Assembly (NCBI GenBank): GCA_003525075.1
Contig: DQFO01000002.1
Location: 1-22,774 of the forward strand
Length of the DNA stretch: 22,774 bases
Reading direction: 5' to 3'
Source of the DNA: Clostridiales bacterium
GTDB taxonomy: Bacteria > Bacillota > Clostridia > TANB77 > CAG-508
Made by a program: the position numbers and the translations under genes. Of this stretch, positions 1 through 7,581 are shown one piece after another. The stretch's first letter is position 1; each line of letters begins with the position of its first letter. The notes below the pieces were generated by a model. It had not been told where the DNA came from, did no database searches, and saw only the letters and a list, made by a program, of their open reading frames with translations.

Positions 1-6
1 TTTTCT

Positions 7-36
7 ATATTAACACATGATGTTATATTTTGTCAA
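7..36 (-). promoter_or_regulatory. Sigma-A-like promoter reading out of the left edge (proximal)
   Basis: On the minus strand a perfect -35 TTGACA (31-36) is followed after 18 bases by TAATAT (7-12); TTAATA one base over gives a 17-base spacer. No gene lies downstream within the window, so it must serve a minus-strand gene beyond the left edge. Seen directly; activity is inference. Confidence 0.55.
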
Positions 37-111
37 CACTTTTTAAAATATTTTTTATATTTTTTTAAGTATTTTTATGAGCTTTCGTTGTGTTCAATTA
101 AGTCTTAAATT

Positions 112-140
112 ATATTAACACCATTCTATTTTAAAGTCAA
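112..140 (-). promoter_or_regulatory. Sigma-A-like promoter reading out of the left edge (distal)
   Basis: On the minus strand TTGACT (135-140) and TAATAT (112-117) are 17 bases apart. The block around it resembles the block around the promoter at 7-36, so this looks like a duplicated promoter. It lies just after the ylmC stop codon and points at the gene left of the window. Confidence 0.5.
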
Positions 141-159
141 TACTTTTTTTAAAATTTTT

Positions 160-396
160 TTATATTTCTACTAAAATCAAATCCTCTCCTATACAATGTA
201 TATGTTCCCACGGAATTATAATATCATTATTATTAGAAAACAAACTAAGAAATTTATTATTCCCTCCTGGTACTATTATAGAAGTTATCCTTCCAGTTTG
301 AAAATCTGCACATACATCTTGAACATATCCTAACCTTTTTCCATTATTAATATCTATAACTTCTTTATGCTTAAAATCCAATCCTTTATCATTCAT
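160..396 (-). CDS. ylmC: YlmC/YmxH family sporulation protein (PRC-barrel)
   Basis: A 78-residue single-domain protein of the YlmC/YmxH family, a small PRC-barrel fold found in spore formers. The barrel signature is seen as a conserved-looking 'GKRLGYVQDV' strand-turn-strand (about residues 19-28), then 'GRITSIIVPG' (35-44), and an 'IIPWEHIHCIGEDLILVEI' end (60-78), which is the usual family terminus. The length is normal. The ATG follows a run of AAAGGAGAAA, a good ribosome binding site. It sits directly downstream of sigG, a neighbourhood that recurs in clostridia, behind a sigG terminator, so it probably has its own promoter; I could not assign one with certainty. The molecular function of the family is not established; the sporulation link comes from family naming and context. 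Confidence 0.85.
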   Translation of the reverse strand: MNDKGLDFKHKEVIDINNGKRLGYVQDVCADFQTGRITSIIVPGGNNKFLSLFSNNNDIIIPWEHIHCIGEDLILVEI

Positions 397-497
397 TATT
401 TTTCTCCTTTTATATACTGAAAATTTCTAATTATATAAATGTTCAAAAATTTATTTATTCTATTATATGTTATTTCTATATAATTGCTACAATAAAA

Positions 498-544
498 AAT
501 AGCTCAAGAAATATTTTCAAATCCAAAATTATTCTTGAGTTATT
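498..544 (-). terminator. Rho-independent terminator of sigG
   Basis: Minus-strand hairpin with arms AATAACTCAAGAAT (531-544) and the matching AATAGCTCAAGAA complement (498-510), one wobble, followed by a TTTTTTATT run. It lies 4 bases after the sigG stop codon. Confidence 0.8.
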
Positions 545-547
545 AGT

Positions 548-1322
548 TTATTTATAATATTTTTTCATATGATCTAATGCATTTTTTTCTAATCGAGAAA
601 CTTGTGCTTGTGAAATTCCAATTTCATCTGCAATTTCCATTTGAGTTTTTCCGTCAAAATATCTTCTAATTATTATATTTTTTTCCTTATCATTTAATCT
701 TTTTAATGCTTCATTTATTGTCATAGTTTCTGCCCAATTTTCATCATTGTTTTTTGTATCTTTTACTTGATCCATTACAAATATATTTTCAGTCCCATCA
801 TTATATACTGGTTCTTGTAGCGATACAGGATCTTGTATTGCATCCAAACTTGCTGCTATTTCTTCTTTTTCCACGCCTAATTCCTTTGCTATTTCTTCTA
901 TCGATGGTTCTCTTCCTTTCTCTTTATTAAATTTTTCTCTATATTGAATCGTTTTATATGCTAAATCTCTTATTGACCTGCTTACTCTTATGCTATTATT
1001 ATCTCTTAAATACCTCCTAACTTCTCCGAATTATCATCGGTACTGCATATGTGCTAAACTGCACACCTTGTGTTAAATCAAAATTATCTATCGCTTTTAT
1101 CAATCCAATACATCCTATTTGAAATAAATCATCTGCACTTTCTCCTCTTCCATAAAATCTTTGTATAACACTTAATACTAATCTTAAATTTCCTTTTATA
1201 AATTCTGTTCTTGCATTTTCGTCTCCTTGTTTTATTCTTATAAATAGTTCTTCTTTTTCTTTATTTGTTAATATAGGTAATTGTGATGTATTCACTGACG
1301 ATATTTCTACTTTATTAATCAA
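548..1322 (-). pseudogene. sigG: RNA polymerase sigma-G factor, interrupted by a +1 frameshift
   Basis: Forespore-specific late sporulation sigma factor. Two reading frames together give a full-length SigG. The upstream part (1017-1322) carries the N-terminal 'NKVEI...NTSQLP' and sigma region 2 with 'NLRLVLSVIQRF' and 'DDLFQIGCIGLIKAIDNFDL', ending in 'STYAVPMII'. The downstream part carries region 3 and region 4 with 'DAIQDPVSL' and the helix-turn-helix 'TQMEIADEIGISQAQVSRLE'. In the family PMII is followed by GEIRRYLRD; here an extra base at 1028-1030 (gene sense ATTCGGAGAA; dropping one T or the C restores MIIGE) sends the frame into 'RRS' and a TAG stop. With that base removed the frame is open throughout and encodes 257 residues, normal for SigG. 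The start is TTG at 1322: it lies 7 bases after GGAGG and yields 'MINKVEI'; an upstream ATG at 1367 would run through a hairpin and is unlikely. True mutation or assembly error cannot be told apart here. Confidence 0.88.
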
Positions 1323-1340
1323 ATAAAAACCTCCCTTTAA

Positions 1341-1363
1341 AAATAATGTTTTTAACATTATTT
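1341..1363 (-). terminator. Hairpin between yerB and sigG
   Basis: A perfect 10-bp stem AAATAATGTT / AACATTATTT with a 3-base loop, followed on the minus strand by TTTTAAA. It falls between the yerB stop codon and the sigG ribosome binding site, so it can act as a terminator or attenuator for read-through into sigG. Confidence 0.55.
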
Positions 1364-1378
1364 CCAAAGAGAAGTTTT

Positions 1379-2488
1379 TTATTCAATTTCTATTTTAGCA
1401 TCTTGTGGACAAATATTAATAAATGTATTTCCATCACTTACTTCTATTGCATTTCCTTTAAGATCTTTGTATTGAGTTTGGGCTGTTCTTGATTCTTTTT
1501 CGCATTTTATTGGAATTGCATATCCATTAGTTATATAATATCCATCAAATGTTCCTATATTTTTTAATCCTTGTCTACCTTTTTCTTCACTATCAGCTAG
1601 TGTATAATTATCACACATAGTTATAATTATATTTTTTGTTTGTATATTTTCACCAGTAATATAGTCGGTTTGTACTTTTCCTCTTGCATATCTTACATAT
1701 GTTTTACTATTTTCATCATAGTCATATTCAACTGTTTGCAAAGTAGAATGTGGTATTACTATTTTTGTAGCATTAATTGCTTTGCTTTCAGCTGAAGTAT
1801 TTTCTGTCTGTTCTTCTGCTATACCATATTTTTCTTTTAAGTCAACATCACTAGCTATATAATTTAATACACTTTTCTTATCAGATATAGTTGCATATCC
1901 TTTTCTTTCTGCGATTTTCAAAATACTAGTTGTACTTGTAAACATATTATGAGGAGATTTTTTGTCTTTTACTCTCCAAAAATTATTAGAACTTTCTTGA
2001 ATTCCATTAATATTATTTACATTAAGTGCTGAAATATCGTTTTGAGCTTGTGGGCTCCAACCATGATGTACATATATAGCATCATTTTCTAAAGCATAAT
2101 CTAAAAAATAATGTCTTGAGCTTCTTATTGGTCCAATTTTTTCTAAATCTTGTCCTTTGAAAACAGCCATCAATCTTGTTTCTCCACCTTCGACTATTAT
2201 TTCATACACTAAATATGCTTTATTTAGGTTGGCCTGTGGCCATGCTCCAGAATGATTATCAATCATTACAGCTATTGGTCTATCATTTCCATTAAATATT
2301 TGTGGCTTTTTTTCTTCAACAACCAATTCTTTATCATCTTTATCTTCGTTTATATCAACATTATCATCTGCAACTACATTTTCAGATTCTTCTTTTTCAT
2401 TAATTATTTTATAAATTAACATTCCTCCAGCCACTATTACAAGAATAGAAAGAATTACTATAAGTAAAGTCGTCCCTTTATTATTCAT
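1379..2488 (-). CDS. yerB: DUF3048 domain (YerB-like) membrane-anchored protein
   Basis: A 369-residue protein of the DUF3048/YerB family; in Bacillus the relative is a putative lipoprotein of unknown role. An N-terminal hydrophobic segment (about residues 7-27) is a signal anchor, followed by an acidic, Asp/Glu/Lys-rich linker (about 31-60). The first DUF3048 half carries 'RPIAVMIDNHSGAWPQ', 'VEGGETRLMAVF' and 'KIGPIRSSRHYFLDYA', all hallmark motifs; the C-terminal half carries 'GKVQTDYITGE'. The Cys of a lipobox is not present, so membrane anchoring seems to be by the N-terminal helix. The ATG has GGGAGG 6 bases upstream and overlaps the end of ybeY by 8 bases, so the two are co-transcribed and probably translationally coupled. 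The extracytoplasmic location is inferred. Confidence 0.85.
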   Translation of the reverse strand: MNNKGTTLLIVILSILVIVAGGMLIYKIINEKEESENVVADDNVDINEDKDDKELVVEEKKPQIFNGNDRPIAVMIDNHSGAWPQANLNKAYLVYEIIVEGGETRLMAVFKGQDLEKIGPIRSSRHYFLDYALENDAIYVHHGWSPQAQNDISALNVNNINGIQESSNNFWRVKDKKSPHNMFTSTTSILKIAERKGYATISDKKSVLNYIASDVDLKEKYGIAEEQTENTSAESKAINATKIVIPHSTLQTVEYDYDENSKTYVRYARGKVQTDYITGENIQTKNIIITMCDNYTLADSEEKGRQGLKNIGTFDGYYITNGYAIPIKCEKESRTAQTQYKDLKGNAIEVSDGNTFINICPQDAKIEIE

Positions 2489-2966
2489 TCATATCCTCCC
2501 TTGTTATTCCAAGTTTATTTAGAACCTTTTCTTCTTTAGGTCTCATAATAGCTTTGTCTTCTTCTTTTATATGGTCATATCCCATCAAATGATAAAAACC
2601 ATGTACTATCATATATGCAAATTCTCTTTCAAAACTATGTCCATATTCCTCAGCTTGTTCTTTTACTCTATCAATTGAAATTATAATATCACCAAGAACA
2701 TCCTCATATTCAAAATCTTGAGAATTTATTTTATTTTCTAATTCTTCTTTTTCAAACATAGGAAATGATAATACATCTGTTTCTCTATCGACATCTCTAT
2801 ATTGCTTATTTATTTTATGAATATTGTCCGGAGTTGTTAATGTGATACTTACATATAATTTTGATTGTTCTAATTTTTCTTCTTTAAAACATTGTTCTAC
2901 TACTTTTTTTATTATTTCTTCATATGTATTATTTTCTTCTAAATCCAGATATTCTAATTGATACAT
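2481..2966 (-). CDS. ybeY: Endoribonuclease YbeY (16S rRNA 3' maturation)
   Basis: A single-strand-specific metallo-endoribonuclease that takes part in 16S rRNA 3'-end processing and ribosome quality control. The zinc-binding signature H-x3-H-x5-H is seen as 'HGFYHLMGYDH' with His122, His126 and His132; 'RETDVLSFPM' (about residues 61-70) and 'LGDIIIS' are also family hallmarks. The length of 161 residues is normal. The usual third residue of the motif is L rather than Y, a mild variation. A ribosome binding site AGAGG precedes the ATG. It overlaps yerB downstream and follows an unrecognised gene. In many Firmicutes ybeY comes after yqfC-yqfD-phoH; phoH is absent here. Confidence 0.95.
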   Translation of the reverse strand: MYQLEYLDLEENNTYEEIIKKVVEQCFKEEKLEQSKLYVSITLTTPDNIHKINKQYRDVDRETDVLSFPMFEKEELENKINSQDFEYEDVLGDIIISIDRVKEQAEEYGHSFEREFAYMIVHGFYHLMGYDHIKEEDKAIMRPKEEKVLNKLGITREDMNE

Positions 2967-2984
2967 TTTTTTCCTCTTTTTCTT

Positions 2985-4196
2985 TTATGCTATTTTTTGT
3001 TCTTTTATTCTTTTTCCAAAATATTTTACATTTTGTTTTTTAGCTTTTCTTATTTCTTTCATAACTCCATAATCTACTAATTTTCTTTTGTAATATTTTA
3101 TAAGTCTACTATAATCTGTCTTATCATTTCTAATTTTCTTTAAGTCTGTTTTTATAAATAATATTTCTTTTTCTTTTACATATTTTATAAAATCTACTTC
3201 TTTTAATTTTTCAATTTGCTTATATTGTTCATAGAATTTTTTAAATTCTTCTCTTTCTTTGCTATTATCCCAATATACTTTTGTTGATAATAGTCTTATA
3301 TTATAATCTTCAATTAAGTTTAATACCATTGTATATGCTTTTTCTCTTTTGGCAGCAATTTTTGTATCTTGAACTAAACATCTTGCATCTTTTAATAATT
3401 TCATATAACATTGCTCAGCTACTACTAGCGGCAAACTATGTGTGAATAAGTTTCTGCTTATTCCTAATAATATCATATTTTTTTCTATATTATCTCTTGT
3501 ATCTAATTTTCCAACTGAAAATTTTTCGTATTTTTCATAATCTTTAGATACTGATTCAAGTTTTGGATTTGAAATTTTTAATGGTAATATATTTTTCATA
3601 TAGTCTTCTAGTGTATTAAATATTTTTACATATATCCAATCTTTACTTGAATCATATATATTTGTAGAGTCTGCTAATTTTATTGAATAGTTTTTTAATA
3701 TTCCTTTATATAAACTGTCTTGTTTTGAAACATAAAATCTATTATATTTTTCTATTACTTTTTCCTTAGCTGTATTTTTTACACTTTCATTGTCTAATTC
3801 TAATAAATATTTTTGTTTTCTATATTTATATTCATTATATTCTCTATCTTTTAATTGTACTATTCCATAATATTGAGATAATGCTGTGCTTTCAAATTGT
3901 GTTGCTGTTTCATTTTTCACTTTTTTATATATTGTGTCTAATACATATTTATCAAGTGCTTCTAAATATGCAGTATATGCATCATCATATCTTTTTTCTA
4001 ATTCTTCTTTTTTCTCTACTGGTGCATTTTCAGCATTTAATGTTTCATATGTTTTTATTAATACATTTCTTTTCATTGAAATTTTTAAACTATTAAATCC
4101 TATTTGTGTTGGTATTAAAAATTTTGTCAATGTGTTTGTTAATTTATTAAAAAATGTTTTGTCTGTTGCTACTACTCTTAAACTTCTTTCTTCCAT
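2985..4196 (-). CDS. Unrecognised 403-residue protein in the yqfD-ybeY interval
   Basis: I do not recognise this protein. It is lysine-rich and reads as almost wholly alpha-helical, with no clear signal peptide or membrane segment. Long charged stretches suggest coiled-coil or helical bundle regions (about residues 57-75 and 310-365), and the C-terminal 40 residues are strongly basic. No nucleotide-binding or catalytic motif stands out, and in particular there is no Walker A, so it is not PhoH, the gene most often found here. The ribosome binding site is weak (GAAAGG about 11 bases before ATG). It is 18 bases from ybeY, and 90 bases separate it from yqfD, all on the same strand. An antisense open frame at 3886-4230 is judged a shadow because the minus-strand frame is longer and fits the operon. 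Being in a sporulation-linked operon hints at a related role; that is inference only. Confidence 0.75.
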   Translation of the reverse strand: MEERSLRVVATDKTFFNKLTNTLTKFLIPTQIGFNSLKISMKRNVLIKTYETLNAENAPVEKKEELEKRYDDAYTAYLEALDKYVLDTIYKKVKNETATQFESTALSQYYGIVQLKDREYNEYKYRKQKYLLELDNESVKNTAKEKVIEKYNRFYVSKQDSLYKGILKNYSIKLADSTNIYDSSKDWIYVKIFNTLEDYMKNILPLKISNPKLESVSKDYEKYEKFSVGKLDTRDNIEKNMILLGISRNLFTHSLPLVVAEQCYMKLLKDARCLVQDTKIAAKREKAYTMVLNLIEDYNIRLLSTKVYWDNSKEREEFKKFYEQYKQIEKLKEVDFIKYVKEKEILFIKTDLKKIRNDKTDYSRLIKYYKRKLVDYGVMKEIRKAKKQNVKYFGKRIKEQKIA

Positions 4197-4285
4197 AGTT
4201 TATCATACCTTTCTTTTCAGAATATTGTAATTCTAAGTTTTGGTAAACAGGTATTTCCATTTTAATGTCTTCTGTACGATTAGTT

Positions 4286-5467
4286 TTATTCTATCTTTTC
4301 CTGTATTCCTATATTTTCAATTATTTCATATGTTACATTTACCTCTATATAATTATCGATTTCTATTACATCTACTTTTTTATCTATTATATTTTTGTTT
4401 GTTCCTATTTCATCCTCTATTATCTTCTCTAACTTTGTTGTTCCTATTTGTATTGCGTCTTCTTTTGTGTAACTTTTTTCTATTTTTTCTTGTTCTTGAT
4501 TTGTAATTTTTGTTATTGAAATAGGTAAATATAAGTTTGAAAATATTTTAAACTTTTTTTCTGTTTCTATTGTATCATAAATTTCAAATTTGGAAAGTGT
4601 TTTATAAAAATTTATTTGAAAATTACTTATTTTTAATTTATATTTCGTTTCTTTTTTCCCTGTTGCGACTTTTTCTATTGTTTTTAGAGGTATTTTTTCT
4701 GTTTTACTATATTTAACTATAGCTTCTACTTCACCCAAACTATGTACATTTCTTATTCCTGTATATTTTCCTTCCATTTGTCCTGCAATTAATATTTGAT
4801 TTTCTTCTACTTCATCTCCAATATTTACCATTGCCGTTCCATTTTGAGCTATTATTTTTGTAATGACTCCAGATTTTTTTGCTATTATATTTGAATATTC
4901 TTTTTCATCAACTATTTCTGGTGCTTCTTTAGCTTTTACTACCCTCACTATTGCATTTGTTCCTTTTAGTTCAATCCCTATCCATGAGATGTCATTTCTT
5001 TTTAATCTTATTTTATTTGCTATTTCTTGAACATTAATTTTTTCTTTTTTCATTCCCACATTTAATCCCGCTTCTTTTACATCTTCTTCAATTCCAATCA
5101 TTTCCATATTTGAATCTATTTGTATATTTATATTCCAAACATATTTTGTGCTTATTCCTATCAAAATTGTAACAACTAATAATGTAATAACAAATATTTT
5201 TCTTTTTTTATATTTATGTACTAAAAATGGTATTCCTCTTTTTTGAGTTATCTTGACTTTGCATTTTAATTTTTTCGCAATTTTTACTGCTTCAAAAAAG
5301 TCTTTTATTCCTATATTAAGATATAATCTTACTCCTTTTTCTCTTTTCAAATTCCATATTAAGATTTTGCTAGTTGTACATATATTTATAAATCTTTCAA
5401 TATAATATCCTTCTACTGTTATTCTTACATAACCTAATATGTATTTTAGCAATATCTTAATAAACAT
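4286..5467 (-). CDS. yqfD: Sporulation protein YqfD (stage IV)
   Basis: A membrane protein of the YqfD family, needed for efficient sporulation in Bacillus and expressed in the mother cell there. Residues 1-85 form the N-terminal domain ('GYVRITVEGYYIERFIN', 'TQKRGIPFLVHKYKKRK'), followed by one membrane helix (about 91-110) and a large C-terminal domain presumably outside the cytoplasm or in the intermembrane space. 'NIGDEVEENQILIAGQMEG' (about 225) resembles the biotinyl/lipoyl-like hairpin typical of the family. The length of 393 residues is normal. GAGGAATAGAAT precedes the ATG. It starts 3 bases after the yqfC stop, so they form a tight pair, as in other spore formers. Confidence 0.93.
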   Translation of the reverse strand: MFIKILLKYILGYVRITVEGYYIERFINICTTSKILIWNLKREKGVRLYLNIGIKDFFEAVKIAKKLKCKVKITQKRGIPFLVHKYKKRKIFVITLLVVTILIGISTKYVWNINIQIDSNMEMIGIEEDVKEAGLNVGMKKEKINVQEIANKIRLKRNDISWIGIELKGTNAIVRVVKAKEAPEIVDEKEYSNIIAKKSGVITKIIAQNGTAMVNIGDEVEENQILIAGQMEGKYTGIRNVHSLGEVEAIVKYSKTEKIPLKTIEKVATGKKETKYKLKISNFQINFYKTLSKFEIYDTIETEKKFKIFSNLYLPISITKITNQEQEKIEKSYTKEDAIQIGTTKLEKIIEDEIGTNKNIIDKKVDVIEIDNYIEVNVTYEIIENIGIQEKIE

Positions 5468-5470
5468 ATT

Positions 5471-5740
5471 CTATTCCTCAGTCCTTTCTATATCTATACT
5501 CTCAATTTTTCCAGTAATTTTAATATCGTCATTTGTCATTTTTTCTAAGTTTAAATTGAATCCATTTATATTTACAATTCCTATATATGTACTTATACTA
5601 GCAAAAAATTCTTCATATTCTAAAATTCCTTTATAGTTTTCTAATATTAATTCATTAAATCCTGTAATTGTAATTTTAGGAATATTTGAACATACTTCTT
5701 CTGGCATTTCTAAAATTTTACCAATTTTTCCTTTTTTCAT
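5471..5740 (-). CDS. yqfC: Sporulation protein YqfC (YabP/YqfC family)
   Basis: An 89-residue protein of the YabP/YqfC family, usually encoded directly before yqfD; in Bacillus it is under mother-cell control. The family pattern is seen in 'PKITITGFNELILENYKGILEY' (about residues 20-42), which is the family's 'p.i.i.G...l.IEN..gi..Y' block, and in the closing 'NDDIKITGKIESIDIE' with the conserved I.G.I. strand. The length is normal. A GAGAGGAAA ribosome binding site sits 8 bases before the ATG. A 65-base gap separates it from the pdaA-like gene upstream, with no terminator seen, so the three are probably one operon. Confidence 0.9.
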   Translation of the reverse strand: MKKGKIGKILEMPEEVCSNIPKITITGFNELILENYKGILEYEEFFASISTYIGIVNINGFNLNLEKMTNDDIKITGKIESIDIERTEE

Positions 5741-5805
5741 GAACTTTTTCCTCTCATACTCTTTTTTATTTTTTGGGTATTTTCATATATTAAATCATTC
5801 CATAT

Positions 5806-6612
5806 TCAATTTTTAAATTCATCTAAACTTTTAAATTCATATCCTTGATTTTTTGCTTCTTTTATTATTTTATCTAATACTTCAGAATTAGTTTTTGAAT
5901 TTGAATGTAATAACATTATTTCTCCAGAGTGGAAATTCTTTGTAATTATTTTTATTGCTTCTTCCTGAGATGGTTGCTTTTTTTCATCCCAATCACAATA
6001 AGCAAAACTCCACATTACTGTTTTATATCCTAATGAACTTGTTTTTTGTAATGTTCTTTCATTAAATTCTCCTTTAGGGGGTCTTAAATATTTCATTTCA
6101 TAACCAAATTTTTCATACATTGATTGATGTAATTGCATAATTTCTTTTTCTATTGTTTCATTATTTATTGATGGCATACTTTTGTGATTTACTGTATGAT
6201 TCCCTATTATGTGTCCATCATTTACCATTTTTTCAACTTCTTCTGTTGCAGAATTCAAATAATGTGCTGTTATAAAAAATGTAGCTTTTACATTATTTTC
6301 TTTTAATGTTGTTAAAATTTTATCCATATAACCTGCTTCATAACCTGAATCAAATGTTAAATATATAATCTTTTCACCGTCTCTTCCCATACAAATTCCA
6401 TTATTTTCTTCTAATATCTGTTTATTTTTACTCCCAACATCTGGTTGTAAATGATTGTTTTCTCTTTTTATTCCCCATCCAATAGTTTTCTCATAATTAG
6501 CACTTGTTAACATTGGAATTTCTTTATTATAAGATATTATACTTATAACAAATATAATACAAAGTGCAATTATAGTTAATTCTATTTTTTCATAAATCTT
6601 CGTTTTACTCAT
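5806..6612 (-). CDS. pdaA: PdaA-like muramic-delta-lactam polysaccharide deacetylase
   Basis: A polysaccharide deacetylase (carbohydrate esterase 4) closest in motif pattern to PdaA, which deacetylates muramic acid so that the lactam of spore cortex peptidoglycan can form. An N-terminal signal anchor spans about residues 11-27, followed by the PdaA-type 'GWGIKRENNH'. The NodB domain shows motif 1 'LTFDSGYE' (Asp88), the metal-binding 'GNHTVNH' (His139, His143), 'LRPPKGEF' (177-183), 'WSFAYCDWD' (201-209) and 'LLHSNS' (His236). The length is 268, normal for PdaA. Motif 1 has S where many NodB proteins have D; PdaA itself also departs there. It heads the yqfC-yqfD run. A CATAAAAT box at 6649-6656 (minus strand) resembles a late-sporulation -10 element, a weak hint of sporulation control. 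Confidence 0.88.
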   Translation of the reverse strand: MSKTKIYEKIELTIIALCIIFVISIISYNKEIPMLTSANYEKTIGWGIKRENNHLQPDVGSKNKQILEENNGICMGRDGEKIIYLTFDSGYEAGYMDKILTTLKENNVKATFFITAHYLNSATEEVEKMVNDGHIIGNHTVNHKSMPSINNETIEKEIMQLHQSMYEKFGYEMKYLRPPKGEFNERTLQKTSSLGYKTVMWSFAYCDWDEKKQPSQEEAIKIITKNFHSGEIMLLHSNSKTNSEVLDKIIKEAKNQGYEFKSLDEFKN

Positions 6613-6784
6613 CTTTCCTATTTCTCCTGTTCAAATTTTATCTCTTACATTTTATGATTTATAATAAAATTTATTACTTTTTACATTTTTTGTATTTTAT
6701 TTTTGCAAAAATTAGTATAAAAAAATTCTTTGTTCTGTTGAAATATATATGTTTCTTGACTTTTCAATATGTGCAAATAGAGTA

Positions 6785-6813
6785 TTGACAATTAAAAAAA
6801 TTTATTTTATATT
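6785..6813 (+). promoter_or_regulatory. Sigma-A promoter of the LytTR/GHKL operon
   Basis: Perfect -35 TTGACA (6785-6790), 17-base spacer, -10 TATATT (6808-6813). It is about 57 bases before the ATG at 6871, whose AGGAGG lies at 6861-6866. The near-consensus -35 suggests steady basal expression of the regulator and sensor. Confidence 0.8.
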
Positions 6814-6870
6814 TTTATTTATGATTTGTCGAAATATTGAAAATTCCATCGAATGTATATAGGAGGATAA

Positions 6871-7581
6871 ATGCTAAATTTTGTTATTTGTGACGACGAT
6901 ATTCGAATGATTGAAAAATTATCTTCTGTAATAGAAAAAGTGCTTCTTAATCATGACTATGATGCAAAAATTGTATTCAAGACAACTAACTATGATAAAC
7001 TTCTTGAATATATATCATCGAATAATGTTAATGTTGTATTTTTAGACATTGAATTTTCAGGTTGTAAAGAAAATGGTCTTGATATTGCAAAGAAAATACG
7101 AAAAATAAATAAAAATTGTTATCTTATCTTTGTAACTAGTCATTTTGAATATATTGTTAATGCATATAAATTTAAAACATTTGATTACATATTTAAATCA
7201 AGTATTGATATTGAAAATATTAGTTCTACTTTAAAAAGATTGTTTGATGATATTTATGATTCTGACGCAAAATTTTTAAAAATTAATAACAAAAATACTT
7301 TTATTGATTTGAAAGATATTCTTTTTATCGAAAAAGCTGGTGTAAAAATTATTTATCATACTTATCAAACTGATTATGTCTCTTATAATTCATTTAATAA
7401 ATTAACATTACCAAAAAACTTTATAAGATGCCATAAGTCATTTATTGTAAATATTGATAATATTTCAAATATTTCATATGCTGATAATATAATTTATTTA
7501 AAAAATGGTTCAACTTGCTATATTGGTCCAAAATATAAAAATTCATTATTGGAGGTGATTCGCTATGACTCAGTTTCTTAA
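6871..7581 (+). CDS. LytTR-family response regulator (AgrA-like)
   Basis: A cytoplasmic DNA-binding response regulator. The receiver domain (about residues 2-120) has the acidic pocket Asp8/Asp9, the phospho-acceptor Asp59 in 'VVFLDIEF', a Ser/Thr at 89-90 ('VTS') and the switch Lys109 in 'FDYIFKS', where the usual K-P is K-S. The LytTR DNA-binding domain (about 134-232) shows 'FIEKAGVKIIYHT' and the hallmark 'FIRCHKSFIVN'. The length of 236 matches AgrA/VirR-type regulators. The ATG is supported by AGGAGG. The reading frame overlaps the kinase gene by 17 bases, so the pair is translationally coupled. Because agrB and agrD lie 76 bases beyond the kinase, it most likely answers to the cyclic peptide signal and binds direct repeats upstream of agrB or its own promoter (inference). 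Confidence 0.92.
   Translation: MLNFVICDDDIRMIEKLSSVIEKVLLNHDYDAKIVFKTTNYDKLLEYISSNNVNVVFLDIEFSGCKENGLDIAKKIRKINKNCYLIFVTSHFEYIVNAYKFKTFDYIFKSSIDIENISSTLKRLFDDIYDSDAKFLKINNKNTFIDLKDILFIEKAGVKIIYHTYQTDYVSYNSFNKLTLPKNFIRCHKSFIVNIDNISNISYADNIIYLKNGSTCYIGPKYKNSLLEVIRYDSVS

Noticed and set aside
1017..1040. Programmed ribosomal frameshift in sigG
   Set aside because: The Shine-Dalgarno-like AGGAGG is downstream of the shift point, not just upstream as in prfB, and there is no slippery run; a mutation or sequencing error is simpler.
3886..4230. Plus-strand ORF within the unknown 403-residue gene
   Set aside because: Low-complexity Phe/Leu/Ser-rich product, no ribosome binding site, opposite strand to a longer frame that fits the operon.
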